Assembly: GCA_007131535.1 (NCBI GenBank)
Contig: SLQI01000250.1
Location: forward strand, 1 to 17,105
Length of the DNA: 17,105 nucleotides
Origin: Balneolales bacterium
GTDB lineage: Bacteria; Bacteroidota; Rhodothermia; Balneolales; Natronogracilivirgulaceae
Direction: 5' to 3'
Numbering within the stretch: the stretch's first letter is position 1; the number at the start of each line of letters is the position of its first letter. A program made the position numbers and the translations under genes. Below the pieces are notes generated by a model. That model saw nothing but the letters and a program-made list of their open reading frames with translations. It searched no databases and had not been told where the DNA came from. Positions 13,448 through 17,105 of this stretch are shown piece after piece.

Positions 13448-15006
13448 AAGAAGCACTGATTCGATTTTACAACAACAAATGGGCCTTAAGTTTAACGTCA
13501 GGGGTTTTGCTTGGATTCAGTTTCCCTCCATTCCCCTTCCCTTTTTTAATGATTCCGGCTTTTATCGGCCTGTTCAGATTAATGGACCTGACCGAATCCG
13601 GAAAGGAGCTCGCCTACGTTTCTTATCCCGGTTTTCTGGTGTGGAATATCATCGGTACTTATTGGCTCACCTTTGCCACAATTGCGGGAGGTGTCGCTGC
13701 CATACTGGCCAATGCTGCGATCATGACCATTCCACTGGCGCTTATGCGCTATGTCCATCGCTCCGTCAACTCCGCACTTTGGTCAACTCTTTTAGTAGCC
13801 GCTGCCTGGGTCGCTTATGAATTTCTCCATCATCGCTGGGATCTTTCCTGGCCCTGGCTGACCCTCGGCAACGGATTTTCCAATGCCGTGTTGATCATCC
13901 AGTATATCAGTATAACCGGCGTACTCGGCATCAGTTTCTGGTTAGTTGCAGGTTCTTATCTCTTATACCGGTTGATGGATGATCCGACACCTGCTTTGAG
14001 AGTCTCAACTCCTGCCGTTATAATCGGTCTGCCGATTATTTCTTTGGTGATGTATTTTACTTACTCCCCCGAGTACGAGCGAACTAAAGAAACTGCCATT
14101 CTCCAACCCAATTATGATTCCTACCAGCACCTGGCCGGCTATCCGGATGCCAGGACGCCCCTGGTTGAACTATTGAATCAAACCGACTCGCTGATTACAG
14201 AAAATACCGAAGTAATTTATTGGCCGGAAAATGCCCTGCAGGAAAGTCTGCGGCAGGACTTCCGTAATGAACTGCAGCAACTCATCGAAACACGGGTTGA
14301 AGAGTGGCAGATCCCATTGATTACCGGTACGGCCTATATCGTATTATACAACAATGATGAAGAAGCCCCTTTAGTCACCCGGGGTGAGTTTATGGGCCGG
14401 CCATACAACATTTTTAATGCTGCTGTAGCCTTCTTTCCGGGAAACCGCTCTCCCGAACATTACGAAAAAGCCGAACTGGTACCCTTTGTAGAACGCTTCC
14501 CGTTTGTGGATACCCTCGCCCGCATCGACTTCCTGACCAATATAGACTGGGGTTCGATCGCCGGTTATGGACGGGGTACGGATCCCACGCTTTTTAATAT
14601 CAACGGAACCGATGTACCCGCGCTGATTTGCTATGACTCGGTGTATCCGGAATGGGTCTCTACATTTGTAAAAAACGGAGCGGGAATGATCACCGTAATC
14701 ACCAACGACGGTTGGTGGGGGGAAACCAGCGGACACATCCAGCATTATGACTATGCACGGCTTCGGGCTATTGAAAACCGGCGCACGACGCTGCGTAGTG
14801 CTAATAACGGAATTTCCGGAGTTATTTTGCCCAATGGCGACGTGGAAATCCGTACCGAATACTGGACCCGAGACGGGTTTCTCTACGATGTACCTATCGT
14901 TGAAGACCTCACGATCTACACTCGTTACGGGGACTGGCTCGGCCGCCTCAGCCTGATTATTACATTTGGGTTACTGGGAACCATATTGTGGCGACGTTAC
15001 AGATAG
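13444..15006 (+). CDS. lnt: Apolipoprotein N-acyltransferase
   Basis: Lnt adds the third acyl chain to the N-terminal cysteine of apolipoproteins on the periplasmic face of the inner membrane. The 520-residue protein has several N-terminal membrane helices (about residues 15-215, including the FSFPPFPFPFL segment), a nitrilase-type catalytic domain, and a last helix near the C-terminus before WRRYR. The Glu-Lys-Cys triad is visible as Glu262 (YWPENAL), Lys342 (HYEKAELVPFVERFPF) and Cys396 (ALICYDSVYPE). The conserved NDGWWGETSGHIQHYDYARLRAIENRR region follows. The size is normal for the family. It overlaps rsmI by ATGA. Its presence agrees with the several lipoproteins in this window. Confidence 0.95.
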   Translation: MKEALIRFYNNKWALSLTSGVLLGFSFPPFPFPFLMIPAFIGLFRLMDLTESGKELAYVSYPGFLVWNIIGTYWLTFATIAGGVAAILANAAIMTIPLALMRYVHRSVNSALWSTLLVAAAWVAYEFLHHRWDLSWPWLTLGNGFSNAVLIIQYISITGVLGISFWLVAGSYLLYRLMDDPTPALRVSTPAVIIGLPIISLVMYFTYSPEYERTKETAILQPNYDSYQHLAGYPDARTPLVELLNQTDSLITENTEVIYWPENALQESLRQDFRNELQQLIETRVEEWQIPLITGTAYIVLYNNDEEAPLVTRGEFMGRPYNIFNAAVAFFPGNRSPEHYEKAELVPFVERFPFVDTLARIDFLTNIDWGSIAGYGRGTDPTLFNINGTDVPALICYDSVYPEWVSTFVKNGAGMITVITNDGWWGETSGHIQHYDYARLRAIENRRTTLRSANNGISGVILPNGDVEIRTEYWTRDGFLYDVPIVEDLTIYTRYGDWLGRLSLIITFGLLGTILWRRYR

Positions 15007-15325
15007 AGATCGCTGTGAAATGACGAAATTTCTGTGCGCTATTTTATCACCGGTTAATACCAGTCAAAATAGCACCCGCTTCAAACTGCTATATAAGTTC
15101 AAGCCAATCCATTTATGGTTTTAGCTTAAAAAATTCAGTTTTGTGACCCTGCAAAATGTAACATAATAACTCAACCTAACCTATGCTCACTACGGTTACC
15201 GATTGACGGCCAATAAATAGAAGGCACGCCGTAACGATCCACCATCATTGAGCTGAACCTTTGTTATTTAAGAAGGTTTTCATTAAAGTAGGGCCAAACC
15301 CCTGAGGAAATCATAACGCAATTCT
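15007..15325. other. Intergenic region behind lnt with a weak hairpin
   Basis: No gene is supported. gctatttt (15038-15045) and aaaatagc (15066-15073) form an 8-bp inverted repeat with a 20-base loop, 31 bases past the lnt stop. It lacks a U-run but may end the rsmI-lnt transcript. The remainder presumably holds the promoter of the next gene. Confidence 0.35.
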
Positions 15326-15958
15326 ATGGAAATGACTTTAGAACTAATTACCGGAATTATTGCCATCATCACAGTCACTTATGTAACGGTAGTCTATTAT
15401 TTTCTCCGCGAGGTGGTAGGGCGGCGTCAGTCGCGAAGGGTTCTCAGAGATCGTTTTTTCAAAGTACTGGATGAGTCTTTGAAACGCGGAGACATCAAAG
15501 CGTTCAAGGATGTGCAGAATTTGTATTTGGGAGTTTGCAAGCTTCGCCCGGATGATAATTATGAGAAAGCGGTCATTATTCGCTGGCTGCGGGAGTATTT
15601 GGTTGAGCGTCTGGAAAACTCCAATAAGGATAGCAACGACAAGGAGGAAGGCGCAGTAAAAGATGATCAACAGTGGAAAACCCGCATTATTGAAGTGATT
15701 AACGAATATGAAGAAAAAAGTCCGTATTCCGGCTTACCCGACCTGGAGCGCACTATAATTAACGATATCCGAAAATACCTTGAGTCGGGCGATAAAGATT
15801 CCATCACCCATAAACTTTCCGAAATGATTTCAGCCATACAGTCCCGCCAGGAAGAACTCACCCGGCTGCGCAATGCCAATAAATGGTCGATTCCGCTGGC
15901 CATCATGGGCGTGGTATTCACCGTGGTTTTTGGGGTGATGATTATAATCGTGGTTTAA
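15326..15958 (+). CDS. Unknown protein with a membrane helix at each end
   Basis: I do not recognise a family. The 210-residue product begins with a hydrophobic helix (about 7-27), followed by a positively charged patch (REVVGRRQSRRVLRDR) that by the positive-inside rule points to a cytoplasmic middle domain. Residues 40-180 are highly charged and predicted mostly helical, with a segment rich in Lys, Asp, Asn and Glu around 100-115. A second helix (about 188-210) ends the chain. Both ends are therefore anchored with the soluble part inside the cell. The first ATG is used; a second in-frame ATG two codons on is equally possible. It has no close operon partner: gaps of 319 and 188 bases flank it. 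A membrane-tethered scaffold or sensor is conceivable but not shown. Confidence 0.75.
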   Translation: MEMTLELITGIIAIITVTYVTVVYYFLREVVGRRQSRRVLRDRFFKVLDESLKRGDIKAFKDVQNLYLGVCKLRPDDNYEKAVIIRWLREYLVERLENSNKDSNDKEEGAVKDDQQWKTRIIEVINEYEEKSPYSGLPDLERTIINDIRKYLESGDKDSITHKLSEMISAIQSRQEELTRLRNANKWSIPLAIMGVVFTVVFGVMIIIVV

Positions 15959-16146
15959 TTAGTGTCACTTTGAGTTTTCTTACAGACACTGATTACTGAA
16001 TGAACCTGTAAGGTAGCTTTGCCCGGGATTTCGGCAAGAAGAACTCTTTGGCGGGAGAACCCGGCAGATGTACCCCGAACTGCTTTTGCGTATTCCCTGT
16101 ATTTTCATTAAAGTTCTGCATTCAACCTGTACCAAAACATTACATC

Positions 16147-16758
16147 ATGGATAGATTCCGCACGATCGTCTTCGCGTCTCTGCTTATCATCACATTTTTC
16201 ATTTACGGTTGCGGTGAAGCCACTAATGATGCTTCTGCCGAACTTGCCCCCGAACAGCTGGAATTCTGGGAGCGTATGGAGGCAAACTGCGGAAACGCTT
16301 ATGCCGGTAAATTGGCTGACGCCACCCCCTATTATGCTTCCGATTTTGAAAATGTAGAACAGATCCGCATTCATATCCGGGAATGCTCCGATGAGCTGAT
16401 CCACACCTCGCTGCATATTAATGAAAACCACTCCCGCAATTTGATGCTCACCCGGGTAGAAGGCACGCTGCAGTTAAAGCACGACCATCGTTATGAGGAC
16501 GGTACCGAAGAGGAAATCAGTCAATACGGCGGCCTTGCACCTCAACCGGGCCTCCCCCATCGCCAGATTTTCGAAGCCGACGAGTTAACTGCTGAAATTC
16601 TGCCCGACCGCTTTGATAATTTCTGGTTTCTCGATTTTATGGATGAAGAAACCTTTGCCTACGGTGTCCATTGGCCCAAACACGGCAACTCCATCCGACT
16701 GGAGTTTGATATTACCGAAACCATCGAGCCGCCGCCTGCACCATGGGGATATGATTAA
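16147..16758 (+). CDS. Conserved lipoprotein of unknown function
   Basis: From the ATG at 16147 the product has 203 residues and a lipobox IYGC (Cys22), so it is an exported lipoprotein. The mature part has a pattern I recall from a widespread uncharacterised family of small secreted proteins: an early CGNAYAGK, a C-S-D segment near IRECSDELIHTSLHI, NHSRNLMLTR, LKHDHRYEDGTEEEISQYGG, a stretch ending in Q-x-F-x-A-D, and a closing EFDITETIEPPPAPWGYD. The two cysteines of CGNAY and RECSD could form a disulfide; the HDHRHxDG-like motif might bind metal. These roles are inference. The frame remains open upstream to a TTG at 16048, but that version would bury the signal peptide and is rejected. A strong hairpin follows the stop. 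Confidence 0.8.
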   Translation: MDRFRTIVFASLLIITFFIYGCGEATNDASAELAPEQLEFWERMEANCGNAYAGKLADATPYYASDFENVEQIRIHIRECSDELIHTSLHINENHSRNLMLTRVEGTLQLKHDHRYEDGTEEEISQYGGLAPQPGLPHRQIFEADELTAEILPDRFDNFWFLDFMDEETFAYGVHWPKHGNSIRLEFDITETIEPPPAPWGYD

Positions 16759-16781
16759 ATTCTGAAATCCCGCTTTACCTT

Positions 16782-16831
16782 CAGGCACTCTGAGACGGTC
16801 CGCTCAGCCGTAAACCTCTTCAGAGTGCCTG
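16782..16831 (+). terminator. Strong hairpin behind the lipoprotein gene
   Basis: caggcactctga (16782-16793) and tcagagtgcctg (16820-16831) form a perfect 12-bp stem, starting 23 bases after the stop codon. The 26-base loop contains a nested acgg/ccgt stem (16795-16798, 16808-16811). Only taattt follows, so it is not a textbook intrinsic terminator, but position suggests transcription ending or 3'-end protection. Confidence 0.55.
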
Positions 16832-16995
16832 TAATTTCGATCCCACCCCTTCCCAGCTAATCGGATTTATAGCAGGCAAACTCAAATATAGATCGGGATT
16901 AATAACAGCCTTCAGATTTTTTTAAGCCCGCTTATGCTTGTATCTTCCGCCCCGCGTTAGCTGAATAAACCTGAACACTTGAAGATTTATATAAA

Positions 16996-17105
16996 ATGGC
17001 GGTTAAGAAGGGCAAATCCTATCAGATTGAAATTGAAGACGCTGCTTTCGAAGGCAAAGGCATTGGCCATATAGACGGCATGGCGGTTTTTGTCAAAAAC
17101 ACCGC
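16996..17105 (+). CDS. rlmD: Class I RNA uracil-5-methyltransferase, RlmD/TrmA type (5' part only)
   Basis: Only the first 36 codons are inside the window. They encode a TRAM-domain start (VKKGKSYQIEIEDAAFEGKGIGHIDGMAVFVKN): a basic N-terminus, a β strand, the hallmark AFEGKGIG, and a GMAVFV strand. This is how RlmD/RumA-type 23S rRNA m5U methyltransferases begin in Bacteroidota-like genomes. The [4Fe-4S] cysteines and the SAM domain would follow beyond the edge and cannot be checked. MiaB-type proteins also carry TRAM domains, but at the C-terminus. The ATG at 16996 follows an AT-rich leader without a Shine-Dalgarno sequence. The symbol is provisional. Confidence 0.72.
   Translation, partial: MAVKKGKSYQIEIEDAAFEGKGIGHIDGMAVFVKNT

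Noticed and set aside
16048..16146. Longer form of the lipoprotein from a TTG start
   Set aside because: It would bury the signal peptide and lipobox inside the chain; the ATG at 16147 gives a normal lipoprotein signal.
1..17105. CRISPR arrays, insertion sequences, prophage or toxin-antitoxin genes
   Set aside because: No regularly spaced repeats, transposase motifs, terminal inverted repeats or phage genes were seen on either strand.

Overview
The window looks like a chromosomal stretch from a halophilic or halotolerant bacterium of the Bacteroidota-like lineages, possibly Balneolota/Rhodothermota. The evidence is indirect: moderate GC, very acidic exported proteins, many lipoproteins, no consistent Shine-Dalgarno sequences, a TAnnTTTG-like -7 element, and a betaine-synthesis methyltransferase. 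The phylum is an inference; no rRNA or tRNA is present to test it.

Left part (1-11623): every gene reads on the minus strand. In transcription order from the right these are an S41-like lipoprotein (9953-11623), an N-acyl-D-amino-acid deacylase-type amidohydrolase (8131-9897), a second paralogous S41-like lipoprotein (6274-7971), a dicarboxylate/amino acid:cation symporter (4833-6083), a class I/II aminotransferase (3565-4761), an exported S12-type serine hydrolase (2182-3357), a small two-helix membrane protein (1489-1755), and a sarcosine/dimethylglycine N-methyltransferase (323-1156) ending at a hairpin terminator. The run from 11623 to 2182 could be a salvage module for modified or D-amino acids and peptides: hydrolysis at the cell surface, deacylation, uptake, then transamination. 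This is inference from neighbourhood and family, not shown directly.

Middle (11624-12763): an AT-rich gene-poor gap of about 630 bases, then a VOC/glyoxalase-fold protein on the minus strand. It diverges from the plus-strand rsmI-lnt pair across a short region holding a palindromic promoter-like element.

Right part (12764-17105): plus-strand housekeeping genes. rsmI overlaps lnt by 4 bases. They are followed by an unrecognised protein with a membrane helix at each end, a conserved lipoprotein of unknown function with a strong hairpin behind it, and the first 36 codons of a TRAM-domain RNA uracil methyltransferase (RlmD/TrmA type) cut by the window edge.

The most interesting points are: two symporter motif substitutions at positions known to set substrate and sodium coupling; twin S41-like lipoproteins flanking a deacylase, lacking the expected catalytic lysine but sharing a histidine-rich block; a deacylase without the family's cysteine metal ligand; and nested repeats between symporter and aminotransferase that look like a terminator or attenuator.
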